NCBI RefSeq assembly: GCF_021729865.1
Contig: NZ_CP063400.1
Span: 2,852,001 to 2,916,000 of the forward strand
DNA: 64,000 nt
Reading direction: 5' to 3'
From: Hydrogenophaga sp. SL48
GTDB taxonomy: Bacteria; Pseudomonadota; Gammaproteobacteria; Burkholderiales; Burkholderiaceae_C
The position numbers and the translations under genes are program-made. How positions within the stretch are numbered: position 1 is the first letter of the stretch; each line of letters opens with the position of its first letter. Shown piece by piece: positions 56,801 through 64,000 of this stretch. The notes below the pieces were generated by a model, which was given only the letters and a program-made list of their open reading frames with translations, was not told the DNA's origin and did not search any database.

Positions 56801-57277
56801 ATGTCCAAACCCCTCATGACCATTCTGGCCACCGCCTGCGCGCTGGCCCTTCCCGCCCTGGCCCACAGCCGCCCGCTCACGCTGACCGCCCAGCTCAAGA
56901 ATTACGGCGGCGACGGCGCCTACCTGGCCGCGTACCTGACCGATGCCAAAGGCGCCTACGTGCGCACGCTGTGGGTGGCCGGCGGCAAGGCCAAGTACCA
57001 CAAGCACCTGTCCGACTGGAGCCGCCTCTCGGCGGGTGACGCCAAGCGCCTGGATGGCGTGACCGGCGCCAGCGTGGGCGCGGGGCGCACGCTCAAGGTC
57101 ACCGCCGATCTGGCGGACGCACTGATGGATGCGGGCTATGAAATCCGCATCGACGCCGCGGTGGAAGACATGCGGGACAGCCCCTCGGAGGTCCGCATCC
57201 CGCTGACCAAAGCGAACGTCGGCAAGCCCCAGGCCGGCAAGCAGTACATCCAGTCGGTGACCTTCCAGCTTCAGTAA
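56801..57277 (+). CDS. exported DUF2271 protein, probable flavinylated carrier
   Basis: A 158-residue periplasmic protein with signal peptide about 1-21 (LALPALA-HSRP). The fold has WVAGGKAKYHKHLSDWSRL typical of DUF2271. At residues 85-91 it shows DGVTGAS, close to the motif D-x-x-(S/T)-G-A-(S/T) where ApbE attaches FMN; Ser91 would be the acceptor. With apbE three genes on, this makes it a likely covalent FMN carrier. GGAGCATCACC precedes the ATG. Confidence 0.8.
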   Translation: MSKPLMTILATACALALPALAHSRPLTLTAQLKNYGGDGAYLAAYLTDAKGAYVRTLWVAGGKAKYHKHLSDWSRLSAGDAKRLDGVTGASVGAGRTLKVTADLADALMDAGYEIRIDAAVEDMRDSPSEVRIPLTKANVGKPQAGKQYIQSVTFQLQ

Positions 57278-57287
57278 AAGGACTTGC

Positions 57288-59495
57288 ATGAGCTGGAAAG
57301 TCATTCACCGCTGGCTGGGCCTGACCGTGGGCACCCTGGCTGTGGTGCTGGGCATCACCGGCTCTGTGTTGGCGATCGACCCGGTGCAGCAGGCGTGGCA
57401 GGCGCCCGCCGCACCGGGCGATCTGCCCGTGGCCACGCTGGTGGAGCGCGTGACGCGCACCATCCCGGGCGCGGAAGAGATTCGCCACCTGCCCTCGGGG
57501 GCCATCGTGGTGTTCAGCTTTGCCGGCGACCAGCCGCAGGCGCAGCACGTGGACCCGGCCGATGGCCAGGTGCTGGGTGCGTGGCAGGCCTCGGCGCTGC
57601 CGCGCTGGGTGAAGAACCTGCACCGCTCGCTGCTGTTGGGCGACGCCGGGCGCTGGGGTGCAGCGGGCATTGCGCTGGCCATGGCCATGTTGTGCGTCTC
57701 AGCCCTGGTGCTGTTGCTGCGTCGCATGGGCGGCTGGCGGCAGCTGGCGGCGCGGGTGCGTGGCTCGCTGGCGCAGCGCATCCACGTGGTCGCGGGCCGT
57801 GTGGTGCTCGCCGTGCTTTGCCTGACATCGCTCACGGCGCTGACCATGAGCGCCTCGACCCTGGGACTGGTGGAACTGGACACCCGGGCCGAGCCTGAGG
57901 TGCTCTCGGTGCTCACCGGCCAGCCAGCCTTGCCCGGCGCGCAGCTGGCCACGCTGCAAAGCCTTGCGGTGCGGGATTTGCGCAAGCTGAATTTTCCCGG
58001 CCCCACCGACCCGGAAGACACCTGGAACGTGGTCACCGCCCAGGGTCAGGGTTGGATCGACCGGTACTCGGGCCAGATACTGGCCTGGCAGGACGCCACC
58101 CTGGCGCAGCGTGTCTACGACTGGGCCGTGGTGCTGCACACGGGCGAAGCGGCCTGGCCCTGGGCCGTGGTGCTCGGGCTCGCGGGCGCCAGCGTGCTGC
58201 TGTTCTGGCTGTCGGGCGTGGTCATCTGGTGGCAAGCGCGCCGCCAGACGCCACACCTCACCGGCAACACCCCGCTGGCACAGGCCGACGTGCTCATCTT
58301 CGTGGCCAGCGAAGGCGGCAGCACCTGGGGTTTTGCCCAGACGCTGCAAGACGCGCTGAGCCGGGGCGGACACCGCGTTCACACCAGCGCGCTGGAGAAC
58401 TTTCAAACCACGCCCGCCACGCGGCAGGTGTTTGTGCTGGCAGCCACCTATGGCGAGGGCCAGGCCCCGGCCCACGCCAGCGGCGCCCTGAAGCACATCG
58501 CCGGGCTCAGCGCCAGCGCTGTGCCGGTGACGGTGCTGGGCTTTGGCGACCGGCAGTTCCCGGCCTTCTGCGCCTTTGCCGTGGCGCTGGATCAGACGCT
58601 GCGCGCAAAGGGCTGGCCCACGTTGCTGCCGATCGAAGGCATCCACCAGCAATCGGGCCAGCAGTTCGCGCGCTGGGGCGTTGCACTGGCGCAGGCGCTG
58701 AACGAACCCCTGGTCCTGGAGCATGTACCGCGCGTGCCACCCACCACGGCGCTCACGCTCATGGCGCGCCAGGACCATCCCGGTGTCACCGGGCAGGCAA
58801 CGGCAATCCTGCGCTTTGCGTGGCCTGCAGAAGGACCGGGCGCACGCCTGCGCGGGCAGGGTCTGGCGCGGTTTGCTGCCGGCGATCTCCTGGGCATCGT
58901 GCCGCCGGGCTCGGCCGTGCCGCGCTACTACTCGCTGGCGTCGGGCTGGGAAGACGGGTTCGTGGAAATCTGCGTGCGCCAGATGCCCGGCGGCCTGTGC
59001 TCCACACACCTGCTCGGCCTGAAGATGGGCGACACCATCACCGCCTTCATCCGGCCCAACCCCGGCTTCGCACTGCCGCGAACGCGGCGGCCTGTGCTGC
59101 TGATCGGGGCGGGCACCGGTGTGGCGCCGCTGGCTGGCTTCATCCGCCGCAACGACAGACGCAGCCCGATGCACCTGTACTTTGGTGGGCGCGACCCGGC
59201 GCGGGACTTCTACTTCGGCGCCGACATTCAGCGCTGGCTCGGCGAAGGGCGCCTGGCCACGCTGCAGACGGTGTTCTCCCGCGTGCCCGACGGCGGCGGC
59301 TATGTGCAGGACGCCCTGCGCCGAGACGCCGAGCGCGTGCGCGGCCTGGTGGCACAGGGCGCCATCGTGCGCGTCTGCGGCAGCCGCGCCATGGCACAGG
59401 GCGTGGCCGAAACGCTGGACGTGGTGCTGGCGCCACTGCAGTTGAGCGTATCGACGCTGAAAGCCAAGGAGCGTTATGCCGAAGATGTCTTCTGA
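57288..59495 (+). CDS. PepSY-transmembrane flavodoxin/FAD reductase fusion
   Basis: A 735-residue membrane flavoprotein. N-terminal PepSY_TM part with four helices (about 9-32, 120-145, 165-185, 280-310), including the heme-type LPRWVKNLHRSLLLGDAGRW. A flavodoxin domain begins near 331 (ADVLIFVASEGGSTWGFAQTL), then FAD/NADPH-binding domains with RYYSLASG and LLIGAGTGVAPLAGFIRRN near 603, ending YAEDVF like sulfite reductase flavoproteins. It would move electrons from NADPH across the membrane. Overlaps apbE by 20 bases. Confidence 0.88.
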   Translation: MSWKVIHRWLGLTVGTLAVVLGITGSVLAIDPVQQAWQAPAAPGDLPVATLVERVTRTIPGAEEIRHLPSGAIVVFSFAGDQPQAQHVDPADGQVLGAWQASALPRWVKNLHRSLLLGDAGRWGAAGIALAMAMLCVSALVLLLRRMGGWRQLAARVRGSLAQRIHVVAGRVVLAVLCLTSLTALTMSASTLGLVELDTRAEPEVLSVLTGQPALPGAQLATLQSLAVRDLRKLNFPGPTDPEDTWNVVTAQGQGWIDRYSGQILAWQDATLAQRVYDWAVVLHTGEAAWPWAVVLGLAGASVLLFWLSGVVIWWQARRQTPHLTGNTPLAQADVLIFVASEGGSTWGFAQTLQDALSRGGHRVHTSALENFQTTPATRQVFVLAATYGEGQAPAHASGALKHIAGLSASAVPVTVLGFGDRQFPAFCAFAVALDQTLRAKGWPTLLPIEGIHQQSGQQFARWGVALAQALNEPLVLEHVPRVPPTTALTLMARQDHPGVTGQATAILRFAWPAEGPGARLRGQGLARFAAGDLLGIVPPGSAVPRYYSLASGWEDGFVEICVRQMPGGLCSTHLLGLKMGDTITAFIRPNPGFALPRTRRPVLLIGAGTGVAPLAGFIRRNDRRSPMHLYFGGRDPARDFYFGADIQRWLGEGRLATLQTVFSRVPDGGGYVQDALRRDAERVRGLVAQGAIVRVCGSRAMAQGVAETLDVVLAPLQLSVSTLKAKERYAEDVF

Positions 59496-60489
59496 GCCCC
59501 ATGAACACGCTGCGGCCTGCCAGCGCACCACCCTGCACGGCCCGACCATGGGCACACGCTGGTCTGCCACGGTCGACGCCGACCACACCATGGACCTGAC
59601 GGCCTTGCGCCAGGACCTCGCCGCTGCGGTGGAGCAGGTGGATGAGCAGATGTCGCCCTGGAAACCGGACAGCGACCTCATGCGCCTGAACCGCGCGCCC
59701 GTGGACGAATGGGTGGACCTGCCCGCTGACATCCTGGAGGTGCTGGACTGCGCGCTCGATGTCCACCGACTGAGCGCGGGTGCATTCGATCCGTGCGTGG
59801 GGGCGCTGGTGGATGCCTGGGGGTTTGGTGCGGTGCGCGATGCACCCGACGCGCAAGCGATCCGGGCCGCACGCCAGTCCACACCGCTCCCTGCGCACGG
59901 ACGCCTGGAGCTGGACAGGCCCTCAGGCCGCGCCCGCAAGCGCGCCACCTTGCAACTCGACCTGTGCGGCATTGCCAAGGGCTACGCGGTGGACCGCATG
60001 GCCACCGTGCTGCAACAGCACGGTGTGCGGCATGCACTGGCGGCGCTGGATGGTGAGCTGCGCGCCGTGGGCGCTCAGGCCAGCGGCGTGCCCTGGGCTG
60101 TGGCGCTCGAACGCCCGGAGCCCGGGCGCCGCGCGGTACACGGCGTCATCGAGCTGGAGGATCTGGCGGTGGCCACCTCGGGCGACTACCGACGCTACCT
60201 GGACGTGGGCGATGCGCGCCTCACGCACACCATGGACGCACGCCGCTGCGCCCCCGTGAACAACGGCGTGGCATCGGTCACCGTGCTGGCGCGCACCTGC
60301 ATGCACGCGGACGCCTGGGCCACGGCCCTGCTGGTGGCGGGTCCCGACGAGGGTCTGGCCATGGCACAGCGCATGGGTCTGGATGTGCTGTTCCTGCTTC
60401 GCCGTGCTGAAGGTTTGATGGAGGTGGGGCTGGGTCGTTTTGGCAGACCCAGTGGTACCACGCCTTCGGAGCGTCCCGTCCCCGGATAG
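59476..60489 (+). CDS. apbE: FAD:protein FMN transferase
   Basis: A 337-residue enzyme that attaches FMN from FAD to Ser/Thr of exported proteins. The family features are MGTRWSATVDA near 18-28, LCGIAKGYAVDRM, the His/Thr metal region HTMDARRCAPVNNGVASVTV and MHADAWATALLVAG. No clear signal peptide is seen (starts MPKMSSEPHEHAAACQRTT), so it may act in the cytosol or be exported another way. The start overlaps the upstream reductase gene. Confidence 0.92.
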   Translation: MPKMSSEPHEHAAACQRTTLHGPTMGTRWSATVDADHTMDLTALRQDLAAAVEQVDEQMSPWKPDSDLMRLNRAPVDEWVDLPADILEVLDCALDVHRLSAGAFDPCVGALVDAWGFGAVRDAPDAQAIRAARQSTPLPAHGRLELDRPSGRARKRATLQLDLCGIAKGYAVDRMATVLQQHGVRHALAALDGELRAVGAQASGVPWAVALERPEPGRRAVHGVIELEDLAVATSGDYRRYLDVGDARLTHTMDARRCAPVNNGVASVTVLARTCMHADAWATALLVAGPDEGLAMAQRMGLDVLFLLRRAEGLMEVGLGRFGRPSGTTPSERPVPG

Positions 60490-60538
60490 AGGCACAGGCC
60501 CCGTCTCGGCCTGGGACAGGGGATCACAGGGGCGTGCT

Positions 60539-61465
60539 TCATGGCGGGCCATCATCCGGCGCCACCCCCAGCACCTCGAACGCCGCCCGCAGCCGCAACT
60601 CGTACTTGCGCTTGAACTCGGCCACCTCGGCCGGTGTCCAGCGCTCGAAGCCGGCGCCCTGGTTCATGCCGGTGCGGCCCTGTTTCACGAGCTCGGTCAC
60701 GCAGGCGGGAGGCGCATCGATGTTGGAGAGGCTGGGGTAGACGGCCGCGCCCGAGACCACATGGGTGTCCCAGCCCGACATCTCTTTCTGCGCCATGGGG
60801 CCGATGGCGGCGTAACGAAAGCCGAAGCCGAAGCGCACGGCGTCGTCGATGGCCTGCGGGGTGACGATGCCCTGGTCCAACAGCGAGAGCGCTTCGCGCA
60901 TGAGCGCGTGTTGCAGGCGGCTGATGAGCAGGCCGGGGATGTACTTCTTGATCAGCGTGGTCTTCTTGCCGGTGGCCTCGATCAGGCGGCACACGGCTTC
61001 GGCCAGCGGCGGGCGGGTGTGCGCACCGAGCGCCACCTCGACCATGGGCACGATGTGCGCGGGCATGGAGTAGTGCACGTTGAGCATGCGGTCGGTGGTC
61101 TGCAGACCGGCCGCCATTTGATCGATGCCGTAGCCCGAGCTGTTGCTGCCGATGGGGATGTGCGCGGGCACGCGGTGGTCGAGCTCGGCGAACAGCGCCT
61201 GTTTGGCGGCGAGCTGTTCGGGGATGGTTTCGATGACGAGGCCGACGCCGCTCCACTCGTTCCAGCTGTCCACCAGGCCGGCGCTGATCTGGCCGGTCAC
61301 CCCGGACGATGGCAGGTTGGCGGCGAGCGCGCGCACGGCGGGCAGGCGGGCCTCGACGGCGGGCAACTGGCGGCCGAGCACCACCACGTCGTGCCCCGCC
61401 GCGATGAAGATGGCGGCGATGCCGGCGCCCATGTGGCCCGAGCCGATGATCACGATGTTTTCCAT
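60539..61465 (-). CDS. 3-hydroxyacyl-CoA dehydrogenase-family protein
   Basis: A 308-residue NAD-dependent dehydrogenase of the 3-hydroxybutyryl-CoA/L-gulonate type. The Rossmann motif IVIIGSGHMGAGIAAIFIAAG opens the protein; SNSSGYGIDQMAAGL and VHYSMPAHIVPMVEV follow, and the C-terminal helical domain has EALSLLDQGIVTPQAIDDAVRFGFGFR. Substrate not certain. It ends close to apbE (convergent) and follows the kinase/phosphatase gene by 23 bases. Confidence 0.82.
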   Translation of the reverse strand: MENIVIIGSGHMGAGIAAIFIAAGHDVVVLGRQLPAVEARLPAVRALAANLPSSGVTGQISAGLVDSWNEWSGVGLVIETIPEQLAAKQALFAELDHRVPAHIPIGSNSSGYGIDQMAAGLQTTDRMLNVHYSMPAHIVPMVEVALGAHTRPPLAEAVCRLIEATGKKTTLIKKYIPGLLISRLQHALMREALSLLDQGIVTPQAIDDAVRFGFGFRYAAIGPMAQKEMSGWDTHVVSGAAVYPSLSNIDAPPACVTELVKQGRTGMNQGAGFERWTPAEVAEFKRKYELRLRAAFEVLGVAPDDGPP

Positions 61466-61488
61466 GGAGGTGCTCCGAACGAGGCGCG

Positions 61489-63240
61489 TTATTTGGGCAG
61501 AAACAGCAGCCAGTAGACCAGCAGCAGGTTGAACAGCACGCTGAAGCCCAGCAGCAGCTTCCACAACATGGTGGGGTCGCGGTGCAGCAGCGCCGAGGCG
61601 GGCGGTACGGTGAGCGGGCGCGAGGCGCCGCGCTCCAGCGCGAGCAGGAACTCCTCGGCGGTCTCGAAGCGCTGGGCCTTGTCGCGCGCCACGGCCTTCT
61701 GCAGGACGTGGTCGAGCCAGATCGGCACCTCGGGGTTGTGGCGACTGGGGGCGGTTGGGTCGCGGTAGTAGCGCCCGAGCTGGTAGGGCAGCACCTCGCC
61801 GTAGGGCAGCTTGCCGGTGAGCAGCTGGTAGAGCGTGACGCCGAGCGCGAAGAGGTCGCTCTGGGCGTCGGGCAGCTCGGGTTCGCCTTCGGTGGCGCCG
61901 CCGCCGGCCTTGCTGTGGTGGCCCCACTGCTCGGGGTTGACGAAGCTGGGCGTGCCGGCGTGCAGGCGGCGCATGCTCTGTGGCTCGCGCCCGCTCAGCG
62001 CCACACCGAGGTCGAGCACGCGCAACACGCCGTCGTCGCCCAGGTGCAGGTTGGCGGGCTTGATGTCGCGGTGGATCACGCCCTGGCGGTGCAACAGGCC
62101 GAGCACGCGCAGGGTCTGCATGGCGGCGCTCACGGCCTGCACCGGCCCGAGCTTGTGCTGCTGGTCGAGCAGCTGCTGCAGGGTTTCGCCGCTGTGCCAG
62201 TCGTACAGCAGGTAGCAGGCGCTGCGCGGCCGGCGGCTGGGCAGGTGGTCGTGGATGGCCACCAGGTGATCGGCCGCGCGCGACGACATCATGCGCTTGG
62301 CGAGCCAGGCTTCGTGCGCGAGCATGGCTCGTTCGTCCTGGTCGTGGGCGCGGGCGGGGTGCAGTGTTTTCAGGGCGTAGAGCGCCTGGCTCGCCGGGTC
62401 GCGCACCTGGTAGAGCAGGTTGATGCCGTTGTCGGCCACGGTGGCGGTGACGGTGAGACCGTCGATGACTTCGCCGACCTTGAGCTTGGCCGGGATCGGC
62501 AGGCTCTGCGCGGCGCGGCCGGCGTCCTGCAGGTTGGGGTCGAGCAGGCCCTGCACGCGCACCACCATGGCGGTGACGTTGTCGTCGCTGCCGGCAGACA
62601 GCGCCTCGGCCACCAGGCGTTCGGCGGCGGCCTGGGCATCGGCCTGGGCCGCGCACTCGGCGAGCTGGCGTTCGCGCAGTTTGCCGTGCACGCCGTCGGT
62701 GAGCATGACAAAGGTGTCGCCCACCTGCACATCGCCCTGCAGGTAGTCCACCACGAGGTGGTCCTCCAGCCCCACAGCGCGCAGCAGCTGGTGGTGCAGG
62801 TCGGGGTGGTTGACGACGTGGTCGTGCGTGAGCAACACCATCTGGCCCTCGCGCAGCAGGTAACAACGCGAATCGCCCACATGGGCCACGGTGTACGACT
62901 GGCCGCGCAGCACCAGCGCGGTGAGCGTGGTCAGGCCCATGGCGGGCTGGCGGCGGCGGTTGATGCCGGCGAGCCAGGTGTTCTGTGCACCAATGATGCG
63001 ATCGAGCGCGACCGTGGTGTCCCAGGTTTCGGGCGTGTCGTGGTAACTGCGCACCAGGCTGGTGACCGTCGTCTGCGCCGCCTCGCCGCCCATGCCGCCG
63101 GTGCTCACGCCGTCGGCGATGGCGACGATGGAGCCCATGTCTTCCTGGCCCTCTGGCGGCAGCATGGCGGCGCAGAAGTCCTCGTTGGATGCCTTGCGGC
63201 CGGTCTGGCACACAAAGCCGATGTCAAGTTGAAAAGCCAT
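61489..63240 (-). CDS. bifunctional PP2C phosphatase and Ser/Thr kinase, membrane-anchored
   Basis: A 583-residue protein with two opposing activities. Residues about 1-240: PP2C phosphatase, metal aspartates in NEDF, IADGVSTGG (Asp43) and GSDDNVTAMVV. Residues about 270-545: protein kinase with HRDIKPAN (Asp392) and DLG in place of DFG (Asp410), and ATP lysine in YALKTL. A C-terminal helix (563-582) anchors it. Related fusions are found beside nitrate assimilation genes in Pseudomonas and Burkholderiales, from memory; substrate unknown. Confidence 0.9.
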   Translation of the reverse strand: MAFQLDIGFVCQTGRKASNEDFCAAMLPPEGQEDMGSIVAIADGVSTGGMGGEAAQTTVTSLVRSYHDTPETWDTTVALDRIIGAQNTWLAGINRRRQPAMGLTTLTALVLRGQSYTVAHVGDSRCYLLREGQMVLLTHDHVVNHPDLHHQLLRAVGLEDHLVVDYLQGDVQVGDTFVMLTDGVHGKLRERQLAECAAQADAQAAAERLVAEALSAGSDDNVTAMVVRVQGLLDPNLQDAGRAAQSLPIPAKLKVGEVIDGLTVTATVADNGINLLYQVRDPASQALYALKTLHPARAHDQDERAMLAHEAWLAKRMMSSRAADHLVAIHDHLPSRRPRSACYLLYDWHSGETLQQLLDQQHKLGPVQAVSAAMQTLRVLGLLHRQGVIHRDIKPANLHLGDDGVLRVLDLGVALSGREPQSMRRLHAGTPSFVNPEQWGHHSKAGGGATEGEPELPDAQSDLFALGVTLYQLLTGKLPYGEVLPYQLGRYYRDPTAPSRHNPEVPIWLDHVLQKAVARDKAQRFETAEEFLLALERGASRPLTVPPASALLHRDPTMLWKLLLGFSVLFNLLLVYWLLFLPK

Positions 63241-63340
63241 GCACCAACGTTAGCAAGAAAAGTGCCCAAACTTGGTGCAACCCTTCAATGCAGCCGGAGC
63301 GTGAGTCCGTGTGCATGAAGCCGCGCCAACCCAGGGACAC

Positions 63341-63420
63341 CGCCGGGCCGGCTTTGCCGGACGGCTGGTGTCGCCCCCCAGTGGGGGGTGACGCGCTGCA
63401 AGCGCGGCGCAGGGGGCGTC
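63341..63420 (-). repeat. three-hairpin intergenic repeat, copy 6
   Basis: Begins four bases after the stop of the PilJ-type gene. Minus-strand hairpins are GCCGCGCTTGCAGCGCG, CCCCCCACTGGGGGG and CCGGCAAAGCCGG. Orientation relative to its gene is the same as in the other five copies. Confidence 0.8.
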
Positions 63421-63424
63421 CTGT

Positions 63425-64000
63425 CTACCCCATGAGCATTTGCATGCTGCGTTCGTATTGCGCCGAGAGTTGCTCAAAGTCGTCCAGCAGGCTTTCGCTG
63501 GCCGCCGCCAGGCCTTCGAGGCGCAGCAGGCGGTCGCGCCCGGCCGGGCGGCGCACGTGGTCGGCGCCGGCCACCACCTGCTGCCAGCCCTGCGCGGCGG
63601 ACTCCAGCGTGCGGCGGATCTCGGGCGTGGAGAGCGGCAGGCCGTTCAGGTAGGCCAGGCCCTGCTCGAACGCCTGGCGCGCGGCCTCCCCGTCGGCCTG
63701 GTGCTGCGGTTGTTCGGCCGTCTCCAGCACGCCGAGCAAGGCCGCCTTGGCGAAACGCTGCGAGAGCATGCGCTGGCGCCCGGCCATGTTGAGCATGCGC
63801 AGCGGGGCCACGCTGCCCGCGCTCTCCAGGCTGGCGGTCAGGCGCTCGGCGTCCTGCAGCAGGCGCTCGGCCAGCGCGTTGATGGGCGCGAGCTGATCGG
63901 GCGCGGGCTCGGCCTTCAGCGCCTTCTTCAGCGCCTTCCAGGTGGCCACCACCTGCGCGAGCAGGTCGCCGAAGGTGGGTTGTGAGAGGTTTTTGCCGAG
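63425..64000 (-). CDS. PilJ-type sensor domain protein, C-terminal part
   Basis: The last 191 residues are seen; the frame stays open to the right edge, so the 5' end is outside. The sequence has two four-helix PilJ N-terminal-type units, with LNMAGRQRMLSQRFAKAALLG as the family signature and a second half ASESLLDDFEQLSAQYERSMQ. The protein ends without a methyl-accepting or kinase domain, so it may be a stand-alone sensor such as those near nitrate genes. A GTG at 63952 is a possible internal start but the domain continues upstream. Confidence 0.7.
   Translation of the reverse strand, partial: LGKNLSQPTFGDLLAQVVATWKALKKALKAEPAPDQLAPINALAERLLQDAERLTASLESAGSVAPLRMLNMAGRQRMLSQRFAKAALLGVLETAEQPQHQADGEAARQAFEQGLAYLNGLPLSTPEIRRTLESAAQGWQQVVAGADHVRRPAGRDRLLRLEGLAAASESLLDDFEQLSAQYERSMQMLMG

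Noticed and set aside
57699..59978. A long minus-strand open frame opposite the PepSY-flavodoxin reductase gene
   Set aside because: Overlaps a multidomain flavoprotein with recognisable motifs and has no plausible start or domain.
60539..63211. An 890-codon frame joining the dehydrogenase gene to antisense-like upstream sequence
   Set aside because: Only the last 308 codons are a real protein; the rest is an alternative frame of the kinase/phosphatase gene.

Overview
The window is high-GC, densely coded DNA that reads like the chromosome of a denitrifying betaproteobacterium of the Burkholderiales, most probably Comamonadaceae close to Hydrogenophaga. This taxonomic guess rests on gene order (pnp, quinone oxidoreductase, tpiA, secG, tRNA-Leu, nuoABCD), on the nir/nor gene types and on a characteristic three-hairpin intergenic repeat. 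It is inference, not a database result. No phage genes, CRISPR array or intact insertion sequence was seen.

Left part (1-10.9 kb, minus strand): housekeeping genes. These are the start of the nuo operon, a tRNA-Leu(GAG), secG, tpiA, a quinone oxidoreductase, pnp, rpsO, an aminotransferase, a solitary periplasmic binding protein and tsaD.

Denitrification block (11.0-29.8 kb): this covers nitrite to nitrous oxide. The nor operon runs norC-norB-norQ-polyferredoxin-norD-dnr on the minus strand. The nir operon runs nirS-nirM-nirC-nirF-nirDL-nirG-nirH-nirJ-nirN-norE-norF on the minus strand. Between the two lie, on the plus strand, a DUF59 Fe-S protein and a polytopic membrane protein. cobA, which makes the siroheme precursor needed for heme d1, is divergent from nirS. 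The same Fnr/Dnr-type half-sites (TTGAAC/GTTCAA) stand upstream of norC and between nirS and cobA, so the local dnr gene plausibly controls both operons. No respiratory nitrate reductase or N2O reductase is present in the window.

Nitrate assimilation block (31.6-39.9 kb, plus strand): nasR (NIT-ANTAR), then a sigma-54 type promoter and an attenuator leader before nrtA-nrtB-nrtD. A NarK/NasA transporter with its own sigma-54 type promoter follows, then a ModA-like protein and an HPP-CBS membrane protein. At the far right edge a fused PP2C phosphatase/kinase and a PilJ-type sensor may belong to the same physiology; the nitrate and nitrite reductases themselves are not in the window. A lipoprotein with three 50-residue DUF5648-like repeats separates the denitrification and assimilation blocks.

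Right part (40-64 kb): serA; a LuxR-type hydrolase regulator next to a diiron-like protein; a copper homeostasis cluster (YVTN propeller, Met-rich lipoprotein, cueR, copZ, copA); a flavoprotein monooxygenase; a KefB-like antiporter; a hairpin-shaped MITE-like element; a LysR/MFS pair; and a probable extracytosolic flavin electron-transfer operon (PepSY, DUF2271, PepSY-flavodoxin reductase, apbE). The DUF2271 protein carries a DGVTGAS motif that looks like an ApbE flavinylation site.

The most striking non-coding signal is a family of six 65-85 bp three-hairpin repeats. Each sits directly behind a stop codon, often inside an operon between an abundant first product and its partners (nirS/nirM, nrtA/nrtB).
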